Below are positions 35,425 to 44,281 of a DNA stretch of 64,000 nt, piece after piece. The position numbers and the translations under genes are program-made. Within the stretch, counting starts at the first letter, position 1; each line of letters opens with the position of its first letter. The stretch is from Candidatus Amarolinea dominans (GTDB lineage: Bacteria; Chloroflexota; Anaerolineae; SSC4; Amarolineaceae). The stretch is from positions 124,001 through 188,000 of the forward strand of contig JADJYJ010000030.1 of NCBI GenBank assembly GCA_016719785.1, in the 5' to 3' direction. The notes below the pieces were generated by a model. That model searched no databases. It was not told where the DNA came from and saw only the letters and a list, made by a program, of their open reading frames with translations.

Positions 35425-35882
35425 GCCAGGTTGAGAATGGCGGCCTGTTTGGCCCACATCACTTCCTCCTCGCCCGGGGTGCCGTGGTCATAGCCGAGCA
35501 GGTGCAAGGCGCCATGCACGGCGAGCAAGGCAAGTTCCTCCACCACCGACCGCCCAAAGGTGGGGGCCTGTGCGGCCGCAACCGGGTAGGCAATGATCAC
35601 ATCGCCCAGATAGTTCACCATTTCCGGCGCGCTGACGAAGGTGGTTGCATCGGGCTGCATCTCTTGCGCAGAGAATGACAGCACGTCCGTTGGCTCATCC
35701 AGCCCGCGGTAGTCGCGGTTCAACTGGCACACGGTCTCGTCATCGGTCACCAGCACCGTCAGTTCGGCGCTGGGCCAACCTTCCAGAAGCAGCGTGCGCT
35801 GCACAACGCTGCGCAGCATCTCCTCAGCCACCAGCGGCTCGAACGGCTCGTCAATCGAAATCGTGATCAGTTGTTCGTCCAT
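35421..35882 (-). CDS. ybeY: Endoribonuclease YbeY
   Basis: A 153-residue metalloprotein needed for 16S rRNA maturation and ribosome quality control. The zinc site HGALHLLGYDH is clear near residues 115-125, and LNRDYRGLDEPTDVLSF is the second hallmark. The length is normal. It is followed by dgkA with a 4-bp overlap. Confidence 0.95.
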   Translation of the reverse strand: MDEQLITISIDEPFEPLVAEEMLRSVVQRTLLLEGWPSAELTVLVTDDETVCQLNRDYRGLDEPTDVLSFSAQEMQPDATTFVSAPEMVNYLGDVIIAYPVAAAQAPTFGRSVVEELALLAVHGALHLLGYDHGTPGEEEVMWAKQAAILNLA

Positions 35883-35906
35883 GTTGATTCTCCGATACGG
35901 GCGCGG

Positions 35907-36095
35907 TCAGAAGAGTGTGTAGATGAGGGGGCCGATGGCAGTGGCCTGGGCCAGGGCCATCAGCAGACCGCACAGCAACAGCACCGTCACCATGGGAATG
36001 ATGAACCACAGCCGGCGCTTCGCCAGGTATCCGAGCATCTCACCCACCAGGCCAACCCGCGTCGCTGCGTCACGACTCGTGCGCTTGATATCCAT
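35907..36095 (-). CDS. DUF5989-family small membrane protein
   Basis: A 62-residue protein with one hydrophobic helix. It has the family pattern V-G-L-V-G-E-M-L-G-Y-L, RRLWFIIPMV, a Leu-rich helix, then A-Q-A-T-A-I-G-P-L-I-Y-T-L-F. DUF5989 proteins are found beside carbamoyltransferases and SGNH hydrolases, as here. I chose ATG 36095 (MDIKRTS); the longer reading passes through a hairpin region. The role is unknown, possibly a membrane partner of the carbamoyltransferase. Confidence 0.8.
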   Translation of the reverse strand: MDIKRTSRDAATRVGLVGEMLGYLAKRRLWFIIPMVTVLLLCGLLMALAQATAIGPLIYTLF

Positions 36096-36127
36096 CTGAC
36101 AACTCCTGTGTGACGACGCCCAGTGGA

Positions 36128-36148
36128 GGGCGATCACGGTGATCGCCC
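36128..36148. repeat. Perfect 10-bp palindrome in the carbamoyltransferase operon
   Basis: GGGCGATCAC-g-GTGATCGCCC lies between the SGNH and DUF5989 genes. It may attenuate or stabilise the transcript. Confidence 0.5.
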
Positions 36149-36149
36149 G

Positions 36150-37493
36150 CTACGGTGTCGGGGTGGCGTCGGTTTCGGCCGCGCCAGCCACAGGCACCAA
36201 GCGGTTTTGTACCAAAAACCCATAGATTGCTGCGCCGGCCAGGCGCTCCGCAGCCGGTGTCCAATGCCCATCGTGGCGCAGGTGCAGCAGCGTACGCGAG
36301 GCGGCTACGTGCTCGCGAAAAACAGGCAACAAATCAATGTACGGTATGTTGCTACCGTCCAGAATGCCGTACAGCACTCGGTTTGGCTGCTCCAAATCCC
36401 AATCTTTGTCCTGCATGGCAGGGTAGTGCAACAGAAGGCCATCCCACAACTCAGGGTAGACCTGCTCCTGTGCGGTGAGAATAGCCACGGCCAGGCGTGC
36501 GCCCGAGGCTGTGACATCCTTATCGAGGGCACGCAGCAGGGTATTGGTCAGGGTGAAGGCGTCTTGCCACTGCTCGGTGGGAGGCCGACGGTAGACGCCG
36601 TAGGAGGCGGGAATATACCCGGCCGGGAGTGCAGCGTCAATCTCCTCCTGGCCCGGTTCCATCAGCCCCCAACGCACCAACCAGCGGGCCACCGGCGGCA
36701 CTGCATCACGCAGCATCGGCGTGGCATAACGGTAGAGCGCAGAGAAACGATTCAGCCAGGGCCGCCAGGTCTGCAAGGGCGCAGCGCTTGGCGACTCGCC
36801 GGTGATCACCGCGGTTGACGGCACGGTCACCGGCGTTACCGGTTTGGGCACGTCCGCGGGGTCGAAGGGGTAGTAGCGCAGCGTCAGTTGTTCGCCGTCC
36901 AAATGAAAGAACGGCTTGCGAACACCGCCAAAGTTCTCGACCTCCAGGGCTTCGGAGTTGTTCAGGAAATCGTTGCCGGGGAAGAAGCCCAGAATCACCA
37001 GGTCAGGCTCATACTTGGCCCCTTCGTTGCGATACCAGAGCAGCGCCTGATCGCTGCCCCACGCGCTGACGCCGGCGTTGATGACGCGAAAGACGATAGG
37101 TGAGTCAACCGAGTTCAGACGCTGCTCAAGCACTTTGCTGAAGGTCTGCTCCAACGGCACCCGCATGCCTTCCACGTAGGAGTCGCCCAACACCAGGATG
37201 CGAAACTCATCCGCCGCCTTGCCATAGTCGGTCTCCACATCGCGCAGGCCCTTGCTGTTGATGGTGATTTCGACGTTGTACTCATTGTACGGGTTGAACC
37301 ACCGCCCCGTCGCGCCGGCCAGATGCTGCCAGCCATACTGCTCATCCGGCGCCTTCCAAAACCAGCCAGGGCTGGCGGCCGGCGGCGCCAGGTTGAGGAC
37401 GCGCACGGTTATTTCCAGCAGCAGGACGGCTGCCAGGATGCCGGCCAGAACCAGGCCCAGCCCGCGCAACGCAGCTCGCAGCACGCGCATCAC
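36150..37493 (-). CDS. SGNH/GDSL-type hydrolase, membrane-anchored
   Basis: The 447-residue protein has an N-terminal transmembrane helix (GLGLVLAGILAAVLLLEITV) and a periplasmic SGNH domain. Block I is ILVLGDSYVEGM with the nucleophilic Ser. Block V is DGHWTPAAERLAG with the Asp-x-x-His-type pair. Such proteins remove or transfer acyl groups on polysaccharides or small molecules. The start overlaps the carbamoyltransferase stop by 4 bp, so they are co-translated. Confidence 0.85.
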   Translation of the reverse strand: MMRVLRAALRGLGLVLAGILAAVLLLEITVRVLNLAPPAASPGWFWKAPDEQYGWQHLAGATGRWFNPYNEYNVEITINSKGLRDVETDYGKAADEFRILVLGDSYVEGMRVPLEQTFSKVLEQRLNSVDSPIVFRVINAGVSAWGSDQALLWYRNEGAKYEPDLVILGFFPGNDFLNNSEALEVENFGGVRKPFFHLDGEQLTLRYYPFDPADVPKPVTPVTVPSTAVITGESPSAAPLQTWRPWLNRFSALYRYATPMLRDAVPPVARWLVRWGLMEPGQEEIDAALPAGYIPASYGVYRRPPTEQWQDAFTLTNTLLRALDKDVTASGARLAVAILTAQEQVYPELWDGLLLHYPAMQDKDWDLEQPNRVLYGILDGSNIPYIDLLPVFREHVAASRTLLHLRHDGHWTPAAERLAGAAIYGFLVQNRLVPVAGAAETDATPTP

Positions 37494-39289
37494 GATGATC
37501 GCTTCCCCATCTGGTCTTTGCGGACCAGATAATTGCCAAGCACCAGGGTGTCAATCTCACTCTTGCTGAAAGTGGCGAAGGCATTGGCCGGCGTGGTGAC
37601 GATCGGTTCGCCGCGCAGGTTGAACGACGTGTTCAGCAGAACCGGGGTGCCGGTGGCTTGACCAAAAGCCTCCACCAGGTCGTAATAGCGGGGATTCCAG
37701 ACGCGGCGCACCGTCTGGAGTCGCCCACTGCCGCCCACATGGGTGACGGCGGGGATCTCGTGCTGACGGTTCTCGAAGATCGGTTCGACCAGCAGCATGA
37801 AGCGCGCCGGATAATGCGCGGCCGGTGAGTCCATGTCGAAGTAACGCGCCGCGGCCTCTTCGGTCACCACAGGGGCGAAGGGGCGGAACGGTTCGCGGAA
37901 TTTGATCTTCTCGTTGACGATTTCCTTCATCTCGGCGCGGCGCGGATCGGCCAGGATGCTGCGATTGCCCAACGCGCGCGGGCCCCACTCGAAACGCCCC
38001 TGAAACCAGCCGATGACGCGGCCGGCCAGCAGATCATCCACCAGGGTCGCGCGCAGCTTGTCATCGGGCAGCACCTGGAAGGGGACATCCTGGCTGCGCA
38101 GGAAGGTTTCGATCTCGGCCTCGCCATACTCCGCGCCCCAGTAGCAGTGCTCCAGGGTGAACTCGCGCGGCTTGTTCAAGAGGACGTGCCAGGCGTAGAG
38201 CGCGGCGCCCAACGCGCCCCCGGAATCGCCCGCGGCCGGCTGCACATAGATGGACTCGAACGGCGTCTCACGCAAGATGCGCCCGTTGGCCACGCTGTTG
38301 AGAGCCACGCCGCCGGCGTAGCACAGGTTCTTCAGGCCGGTCGTGCGGTAGAGACTGTGCGCCATCTTGAGCAGCGTCTCTTCTGTCACCTGCTGAATGC
38401 TGGCCGCCACATCGGCGTAGTATTGATTCTGCGCCTTCAGCTCACGGCTGTGGTCGCCACCAGGATGGGTCAGGTCGGTGACAAACAACGCATGGGGGTC
38501 GCGCGGCTCGCCGAACAGGTCCACGAAGCGCTGACCAAACGTGCTGACGGTCGAATGATGAAAGGTGAAGTAGCTCATATCCAGGTGGAAGGAGCCGTCA
38601 GGCGCCACCTGGATGAGCTTCTCGACGCGATCGTTGTATTTGGGCTGGCCGTAGGGCGCCATGCCCATCACTTTGTACTCCCCTTCGTTGACCTGGAAGC
38701 CGAGCCAGGCGGTGAACGCGGAGTAGAGCAGGCCCAGGGAGTGCGGAAAGCGAACCTCCTGGTCGAGCCAGATGTGATTTTCGCCGACGCCGTCCCACTG
38801 CGCCGTGGCGCGACCCAGGGTGGCCGTGGTCCATTCGCCGACGCCGTCCACGGTCAGGATCGCGGCTTCTTTGAACGGTGAGCAGAAGAAGGCGCTGGCC
38901 GCGTGCGAGAGATGATGATCCACAAAGAGGATCTTGTCGGTCGGCAGGTCGAGTTTGTTGACGAGGATGCCTTTGACCCACAGCTTTTCGTTGAACCAGG
39001 CAATCATGGCCTCACGAAAGACGACGTAGGAGCGGGGCACGGTCTGCAGGACGCTGAGGAGGATGCGCTCGAGTTTGGGCAGCGGCTTTTCATAGAAAAC
39101 AACGTAATCGAGATCAGCGGCCGTGATGCCGGCCGTGCGCAAGCAGAACTCGATCGCCTGCATGGGAAAGCCAAAGTCGTGTTTGATGCGCGAAAAGCGC
39201 TCTTCCTCGGCCGCGGCCACCAGGTGACCGTTGTGCAGCAGCGCGGCCGCGGCATCATGATAGAAACAAGAAACACCAAGTATGTACAT
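37490..39289 (-). CDS. NodU/CmcH-family carbamoyltransferase
   Basis: A cytoplasmic enzyme that moves a carbamoyl group from carbamoyl phosphate through carbamoyl-adenylate to a hydroxyl of a sugar or natural product. At 599 residues it is full length. The N-terminal Kae1-like domain has GVSCFYHDAAAALL, DHHLSHAASAFF and VDGVGEWTT. YAGGVALNSVANG and the C-terminal YrdC-type domain with ILADPRR and FRPFAPVV complete it. ATG 39289 gives the canonical start M-Y-I-L-G. The operon order is small membrane protein, carbamoyltransferase, SGNH hydrolase, DUF5989. Confidence 0.93.
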   Translation of the reverse strand: MYILGVSCFYHDAAAALLHNGHLVAAAEEERFSRIKHDFGFPMQAIEFCLRTAGITAADLDYVVFYEKPLPKLERILLSVLQTVPRSYVVFREAMIAWFNEKLWVKGILVNKLDLPTDKILFVDHHLSHAASAFFCSPFKEAAILTVDGVGEWTTATLGRATAQWDGVGENHIWLDQEVRFPHSLGLLYSAFTAWLGFQVNEGEYKVMGMAPYGQPKYNDRVEKLIQVAPDGSFHLDMSYFTFHHSTVSTFGQRFVDLFGEPRDPHALFVTDLTHPGGDHSRELKAQNQYYADVAASIQQVTEETLLKMAHSLYRTTGLKNLCYAGGVALNSVANGRILRETPFESIYVQPAAGDSGGALGAALYAWHVLLNKPREFTLEHCYWGAEYGEAEIETFLRSQDVPFQVLPDDKLRATLVDDLLAGRVIGWFQGRFEWGPRALGNRSILADPRRAEMKEIVNEKIKFREPFRPFAPVVTEEAAARYFDMDSPAAHYPARFMLLVEPIFENRQHEIPAVTHVGGSGRLQTVRRVWNPRYYDLVEAFGQATGTPVLLNTSFNLRGEPIVTTPANAFATFSKSEIDTLVLGNYLVRKDQMGKRSS

Positions 39290-39377
39290 GCGTTGTTTGG
39301 TCTGTTCAGATTTGATTTGATTTGATTCGGTACGGAGCGCCACGGGCGCCGGTCAGCGTGGCTGGCGCCGTGTGCCG

Positions 39378-39623
39378 TCACGACTGGAGGCGGGCGCCGT
39401 CCAGGGTTTCATTCAACGGCTCACGTATTTTCCAGAAGGTTGTGGTATCCACCGGGCCAGCGTGGTCAGGGGCTTTGAGATCAAGCGGGTCCGAAAACAG
39501 GCGCAACAGTGCGCCGGTGGGCAGGACAAGCACCAGGTACAGGAGGCTCAAAAAAACGCGCGCCTGGAAATTGCCGATAGCGCGCATGACGGACTTGAAG
39601 TTTTCCCAGAATGTCTTCAGCAC
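39378..39623 (-). CDS. Small membrane protein of the carbamoyltransferase cluster
   Basis: An 81-residue protein with one hydrophobic helix (FLSLLYLVLVLPTGALLRLF) and a short polar tail. A protein of this shape usually accompanies carbamoyltransferase/DUF5989 clusters (sometimes labelled SxtJ-like), which is the reason for the call; the sequence itself is too short for a firm family. Confidence 0.65.
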   Translation of the reverse strand: MLKTFWENFKSVMRAIGNFQARVFLSLLYLVLVLPTGALLRLFSDPLDLKAPDHAGPVDTTTFWKIREPLNETLDGARLQS

Positions 39624-40272
39624 GCGACGATGTGACTCCTTCGATGCCGGCTGCGGTGGATCAGCCGGTATGGTAGACGTGAACGATTTTTCGAACCGCC
39701 AAGACGCAAAGATCGCAAAGACGCGGTCAACGCGCCATCACCTTGTCGTTACTGGCCGTTCCTACGGTTCGTCGGCATTGTAGCATAGGATGAACAAAGG
39801 ACAAAAAGCTAAGGCTGACCGATGCGGCCGGAAAGCTGCCACGAATTTCACGAATTTCACGAATTGATCGCAGAAAACTCGTGTCGTTCGTAGCATTCGT
39901 GGCAAGTCAGTCCTGTTCAGGCGCCAACCGCCGTGGAACGACTGAAGTCGTTACGACGAACCTTGCGCATCTCCACGTCCGGCTCGCCAAAGACCACGAT
40001 GAGATTGACGCGCGCCGATCAATTTTGTTCATCGCGCGCCAGGTGCGTGAGTTCGCCTCCCCTGAACTGCTGGTCGTATGCTTCGGCGCCGATGTCCTGA
40101 TGGAGGCGGCGATCACCGAGCTTACCGTCCACCGCCACCGCATCGCCGCCCGCCTGACCGCCCTACAGGCCGCCGCGACCGATTTGACAGATCTGTAGAC
40201 GCCTTCAATAATACAGGCAGATGAGTGCATACCAGCGGGCGCCCCGAAGCCTGCGACAGGAGAACAGAACCC
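39624..40272. other. Repeat-rich gap of about 650 bp
   Basis: It contains dispersed words only: accgccaagacgcaaagatcgcaaag near 39693-39722, three tandem cacgaattt units at 39840-39866, and a palindrome AACGACTGAAGTCGTT near 39938. A weak reading frame at 39881-40198 starts inside these repeats (listed separately). Confidence 0.55.
39881..40198 (+). CDS. Doubtful 105-residue hypothetical protein
   Basis: The frame opens with GTG inside a cacgaatttc/cattcgtgg repeat and passes through the AACGACT palindrome, so the first 25 residues are repeat-derived. The rest (RLAKDHDEIDARRSILFIAR...) is a plausible amphipathic helical protein. It could be the tail of a small gene whose start was replaced by repeats. 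Confidence 0.28.
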   Translation: MSFVAFVASQSCSGANRRGTTEVVTTNLAHLHVRLAKDHDEIDARRSILFIARQVREFASPELLVVCFGADVLMEAAITELTVHRHRIAARLTALQAAATDLTDL

Positions 40273-40773
40273 ATGACTGCCACCCTGGACACCGCACTAC
40301 GCGGCCCCGCCGCACGCCTGCCGACCCAGCGCAGAACGTCGCTGAATATCACCGCGGCCCTCGACGCCAAACTCGTCCAGATGGCCGGTCGCACCCGCCT
40401 GACCAAGACCGCCATCCTGGAAGCCGCGCTCGATTCCTACCACGCCGTCGTCATGAAGTCGCCCGACATGACGCTCGGCTACATCCAGGCCACGCACCCC
40501 GGTGACCTGGCTCCTGAAAACACTGATTGCTCCCGGTGTGAACAACCATGCCACCCCGGTGGCCTTTGGTTCACCGTGGGTCTCACCCACAACCAACTAT
40601 CCTCGGCGGCCCGCTCTGCGCCCGCTGCGCAGCCAAAGAGTAATCCCATGGCAACCGAAATCACACCCTATACAGACCAAAGCCAGCCCAACCCGCGTCG
40701 TCGCAACCGGGTGCATCGCGGCGAGGTCGAAGCGATTTGGAACTACCGGCCTCTAAAGCAAGCGATCTTCTGA
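40273..40773 (+). CDS. Ribbon-helix-helix-like protein with a Cys-rich segment
   Basis: ATG 40273 follows aggagaa and gives 166 residues. Residues about 22-58 (RTSLNITAALDAKLVQMAGRTR...) look like a ribbon-helix-helix DNA-binding head of the CopG/Arc type. A Cys cluster follows (DCSRCEQPCHPGG), which may bind zinc, and then WFTVGLTHN. The last 40 residues (from M-A-T-E-I-T-P-Y-T-D) are polar and basic. No toxin partner is adjacent. It is possibly a small regulator. Confidence 0.5.
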   Translation: MTATLDTALRGPAARLPTQRRTSLNITAALDAKLVQMAGRTRLTKTAILEAALDSYHAVVMKSPDMTLGYIQATHPGDLAPENTDCSRCEQPCHPGGLWFTVGLTHNQLSSAARSAPAAQPKSNPMATEITPYTDQSQPNPRRRNRVHRGEVEAIWNYRPLKQAIF

Positions 40774-40921
40774 ATGAACTCGCACGACGGGACGTTGACG
40801 GAGTTGCCGTCTTTCCCGGCATGCATGGGTTTGCGGCCGCCGCGCTGGACTTAGCCTGGGCAACCCAAGTTCCATGACCGCTCCGGCTGCAGAGACCGGC
40901 ATTGCGCTCTACGCAACGGCC

Positions 40922-40983
40922 CATCTAATCTGCCGCTGCAGCGGACGGGCTTCGCCCGCCGCTGAACGGCCACACGTTAGCGG
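40922..40983 (+). other. Integron attC-like imperfect palindrome
   Basis: The site opens with an R''-like box (atctaat), has an imperfect stem with inner arms gcggacgggc / gcccgccgc around ttc and outer arms gccgctgca / ctgaacggc, and closes with cgttagc. This matches attC architecture (YAAC ... GTTA, unpaired bases on one arm). A ribosome-binding site and a short gene begin within about 30 bp, as after a cassette junction. No integrase gene is in the window. Confidence 0.5.
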
Positions 40984-41011
40984 GACAATCTTCCGATAGC
41001 AGGAGGCGCGA

Positions 41012-41335
41012 ATGATAAGAGATCCCGAGCATCCTATCCTCCCGCGGTACATGGGAATACGATGTTGTTGGCCTCAACCTGCAACTGACAACGAAGACGA
41101 GCCCTTTCTTGATCTGACGCCGCAACGAGGCCGCGAGCGACGAGTGCTCCGGTTCTGGTCGCCGCAACAGCTTACCCTGGAGGAAGCTGCGCTGACGACG
41201 CACGGAATGGTCATCGAGGACGTTCGGCATCGCGGACTCGAGGGGCTCGACGTTCACGTCAACGACTTCAAAGCCACGAACGGCAGGCTTCGGTTCTGGG
41301 CGCGCGCCGTCGAAGAACGACGGGGTCAGCGTTGA
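41012..41335 (+). CDS. Hypothetical 107-residue protein
   Basis: ATG follows a clear ribosome-binding site (caggagg). There is no recognisable domain: it is polar, Arg-rich, with MIRDPEHPILPRYMGIRCC at the start and VHVNDFKATNGRLRFWAR near the end. It lies directly after the attC-like site, so it may be a cassette-borne gene. Confidence 0.5.
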   Translation: MIRDPEHPILPRYMGIRCCWPQPATDNEDEPFLDLTPQRGRERRVLRFWSPQQLTLEEAALTTHGMVIEDVRHRGLEGLDVHVNDFKATNGRLRFWARAVEERRGQR

Positions 41336-41337
41336 TT

Positions 41338-41670
41338 ATGCGCGGAGCGCCAGCTAACAAGGGCTTACTGAAGCACCAGGTGTTTTACTCGCGCGGCAGA
41401 ACCTGTCAGGAGAGTAATCCCCCTTTCACCTGGGCCGACCTGACGCAAACTCATGTATGGGTACGGGAAGTGGCAGCAGACGACCAGGATGGCTCGTATT
41501 GCTTGATGCAGGCTGAGAAGTGGTCTCCCACTGGGCAAGCGCGAGAGTACATTCTGTCGCTTAGCCTGCTCCATACGTCGATGTATCCGGGCGATGTGCT
41601 CCACGGTGAAGACGGTCGCTATTGGGAATGCTTGCCCTGGGATGGATGGCGGGAAGCCATGCCAGCCTAA
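41338..41670 (+). CDS. Hypothetical 110-residue protein with an attC-like N-terminus
   Basis: The first residues R-G-A-P-A-N-K-G come from agctaacaagg at 41352-41362, a sequence typical of the left arm of attC sites. The true protein may therefore begin later. The rest (THVWVREVAADDQDGSYCLMQ..., WECLPWDGWREAMPA) is not a family I know. It ends inside another YAAC box (gcctaac at 41665). Confidence 0.4.
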   Translation: MRGAPANKGLLKHQVFYSRGRTCQESNPPFTWADLTQTHVWVREVAADDQDGSYCLMQAEKWSPTGQAREYILSLSLLHTSMYPGDVLHGEDGRYWECLPWDGWREAMPA

Positions 41671-41768
41671 CTGTGCGCGTGATCGGCGGCGCGCCGTAAC
41701 CTGTCCGAAAATATAGTGACAGACACAGAGGCCTGGACCAACAACCGCGAAAGGACCTGGGTGGAAAA
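41665..41768 (+). repeat. Upstream duplicated segment, copy 1
   Basis: About 100 bp that is nearly identical to 43081-43184 (both start gcctaac and end gtggaaaa before ATG). The duplication unit of roughly 1.4 kb includes the following lipoprotein gene. Confidence 0.85.
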
Positions 41769-43037
41769 ATGTTTACAACGAAAGCAGCAATGGTGGCTCT
41801 CTGCCTAGGGGCAGCAGTTGCAGTCCTAGTCGGTTGTGGGGGAGCAGCACAGACGCCGGAACTGACATCGATACCGGAACTGATACCGATATCGACACTG
41901 AGATCGATACCGGAACTGACACCGATACCGGAACCGACATCAGGACCGATATCAACACCGACCGCTGCGGGACCGATGTCGACATCGACACTGCCAGCTG
42001 GATGTCCACCTAATTGCATGAGGGTCAACCTAATCAATGCCGTCCTTTACGGGGTCAACCTGAGCGATGCCGATCTGCGCGGGGGTAACCTGAGCGGGGC
42101 CAACCTGCCCAGCGCCGACATGCGCGGAGCCGACATGCGCGGGGTCAACCTGCGCGGAGCCAATCTGCTCGGGGCCAACCTGAGCGGGGCCAACCTACGC
42201 GAGGCTGACATGCTCGGGGTCAACCTGCGCGGGGCCAACCTACGCGGAGCCAAGTTGGATGAAAAGACTCAGATTGATGACAAATGGCGACTGGTCTGGG
42301 AGGTTGTCAACCAAGGAGCCGCAGGACGTGACCTACGCGGGGCCGACCTGAGCGATGCCGACCTGAGCCGGGTCAACCTGAGCGATACCGACCTGAGCGA
42401 TACCGACCTGCGCGGGGCCGACCTGAGCGATACCGACCTGCGCGGGGCCGACCTGAGCGATGCCAACCTGAGCGGGGCCGACCTGAGCTTTGCTGACCTG
42501 AGCGGGGCCGACCTGATCGGGGCCAACCTGCGCGGGGCCAACCTGCTCGGGGCCGAGTTGGATGAGAAGACTCAGATTGATGACAAATGGCAACTGGTCT
42601 GGGAGATTGTCAACCAAGGCGCCGCAGGACGTGACCTGAGCGGAGCCGACCTGGGCGGGGCCTATCTGAGCAGGGTTAACCTGAGCGGGGCCGACCTGCG
42701 CAAGGCCAACCTAACGTGGGCCGACCTAGTCAATGCCAACCTGAACGGGGCCAACCTGGGCGGGGCCGACCTACTCAAAGCCGACCTGCTCGAAGCCGAC
42801 CTGATTGAGGCCGACCTGCGCGGGGCCAACCTGAGAGAGACCGACCTGATCTTGGCCGACCTGAGCAGGGCTAACCTCCACGGGGCCAACCTGCGCGGGG
42901 CCGACCTGAGCTTTGCCAACCTGAGCGGGACCAACCCGAGCGGGGCCGACCTGCGCGGAGCCCAATACAACGGCAAGACCAAATGGCCTAACGGCTATAA
43001 CCCACAAAAGGCGGGTTGCGTCTTCGTCGAGGATTAA
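41769..43037 (+). CDS. Pentapeptide-repeat lipoprotein, copy 1
   Basis: A lipoprotein signal (VALCLGAAVAVLVGC) is followed by a Pro/Thr/Ile-rich linker and then long runs of A(D/N)LxG pentapeptides, which fold as a right-handed quadrilateral beta-helix. Two spacers, near residues 165-190 and 265-290, interrupt the helix with the pattern LDEKTQIDDKWRLVWE-x-x-NQGAAGRDL. The 422-residue protein ends with a non-repeat cap (TKWPNGYNPQKAGCVFVED). It should sit on the outer face of the membrane. The ATG follows gtgga. The next gene is a paralogue with a nearly identical upstream region. Confidence 0.88.
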   Translation: MFTTKAAMVALCLGAAVAVLVGCGGAAQTPELTSIPELIPISTLRSIPELTPIPEPTSGPISTPTAAGPMSTSTLPAGCPPNCMRVNLINAVLYGVNLSDADLRGGNLSGANLPSADMRGADMRGVNLRGANLLGANLSGANLREADMLGVNLRGANLRGAKLDEKTQIDDKWRLVWEVVNQGAAGRDLRGADLSDADLSRVNLSDTDLSDTDLRGADLSDTDLRGADLSDANLSGADLSFADLSGADLIGANLRGANLLGAELDEKTQIDDKWQLVWEIVNQGAAGRDLSGADLGGAYLSRVNLSGADLRKANLTWADLVNANLNGANLGGADLLKADLLEADLIEADLRGANLRETDLILADLSRANLHGANLRGADLSFANLSGTNPSGADLRGAQYNGKTKWPNGYNPQKAGCVFVED

Positions 43038-43080
43038 CCGTCAAACAACCAGCGCCACTACGACGAGCGCGGCCTGGCCG

Positions 43081-43184
43081 GCCTAACGGCGGGCGTGATC
43101 GGCGGCGCGCCGTAACCTGCCCGAAAATACGGTGACAGACACAGAGGCCTGGACCAACAACCGCGAAAGGACCTGGGTGGAAAA
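43081..43184 (+). repeat. Upstream duplicated segment, copy 2
   Basis: Matches 41665-41768 over its whole length, with few substitutions. It precedes the second pentapeptide lipoprotein. Confidence 0.85.
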
Positions 43185-44281
43185 ATGTTTACAACGAAAG
43201 CAGCAATGGTGGCTCTCTGCTTAGGGGCAGCAGTTGCAGTCCTAGTCGGTTGTGGGGGACCAGCACAGACGCCGACGTCGGAACCGATACCGGAACCGAT
43301 ATCGGCACCGCCAGCTGGATGTCCACCTAATTGCTTTATGGCCGACCTGCACAGGTCGGCCCTGCGAGAGACCGACCTGCGCGGGGCCAACCTCCGCGAG
43401 GCCAACCTGCGCGAGGCCGACCTGAGCGAGGCCGACCTGAGCGGGGCCGACTTGCGCGATGCCAATCTGCGCGATGCCAACCTGCGCGGGGCCGACTTGC
43501 GCGATGCCAACCTGCGCGGGGCTGCCCTGATCGGGACCAAGTTGGATGACAATACTCAAATTGATGACAAATGGCGACTAGTCTGGGGAGATTATCAGCC
43601 AGGTGCCGCAGGACGTGACCTGCGTAAGGCCGACCTGCGCGAGGGCCTACTTGTTCGGGAGCCGATCTGCACGGGGCCGACCTGAGCGAGGTCGTCCTGA
43701 CCTGGGCCGACCTGAGCCAAGCCAACCTGCGCGGGGCCAACCTAAGCAGGGCCGACCTGACCTGGGCCTACTTGTTCGACGCCGACCTGAGCGAGGCCGT
43801 CCTGACCGGGGCCAATCTGAGATGGGCCGACGTGGTAGGGACCAGGTTGGATGACAAGACTCAAATTGATGACAAATGGCGACTAGTCTGGGAGATTATC
43901 AACCAAGGCGCCGCAGGACGTGACCTACGCAAGGCCGACCTGAGCGCGGCCGATCTGCACGAGGCCGACCTGCGCGATGCCGACTTGAGCGATGCCGTCC
44001 TAAGCGGGGCCTACCTGTACGAAGCCGATCTGCACGGGGTCAACCTGAGCGATGCCTACCTGAGCGATGCCGTCCTGAGCGGGGCCAACCTGAGCAGGGC
44101 TAACCTACGTCGGGCCAACCTGAGCGGGGCCAACCTGAGCAGGGCATACCTGTACGATGCCTACCTAAGCGGGGCCGACCTGCGCGGGGCAAACCTGAGC
44201 GGAGCCTGGTACAACCCCAAGACGAAATGGCCTGACGGCTTTGACCCACAAAGGGCGGGGTGCATCTTCGTCGAGGACTAA
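43185..44281 (+). CDS. Pentapeptide-repeat lipoprotein, copy 2, frameshifted
   Basis: It has the same signal peptide and lipobox (AVAVLVGC) as copy 1, a shorter linker, and pentapeptide runs with two TQIDDKWRLVWE-type spacers. The first frame stops at 43685, and the pentapeptides resume in another frame to 44281 with the same cap (KWPDGFDPQRAGCIFVED). Comparison with intact units shows extra G in the runs 43643-43645 and 43657-43659, which together explain the shift. A compensated +1/-1 pair lies at 43585-43605. Repair gives about 364 residues. Either assembly error or decay is possible. Confidence 0.75.

Noticed and set aside
42047..42982. Minus-strand frames rich in L-R-S-A-P-R and A-Q-V-G-P units
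   Set aside because: Antisense readings of the pentapeptide repeats.
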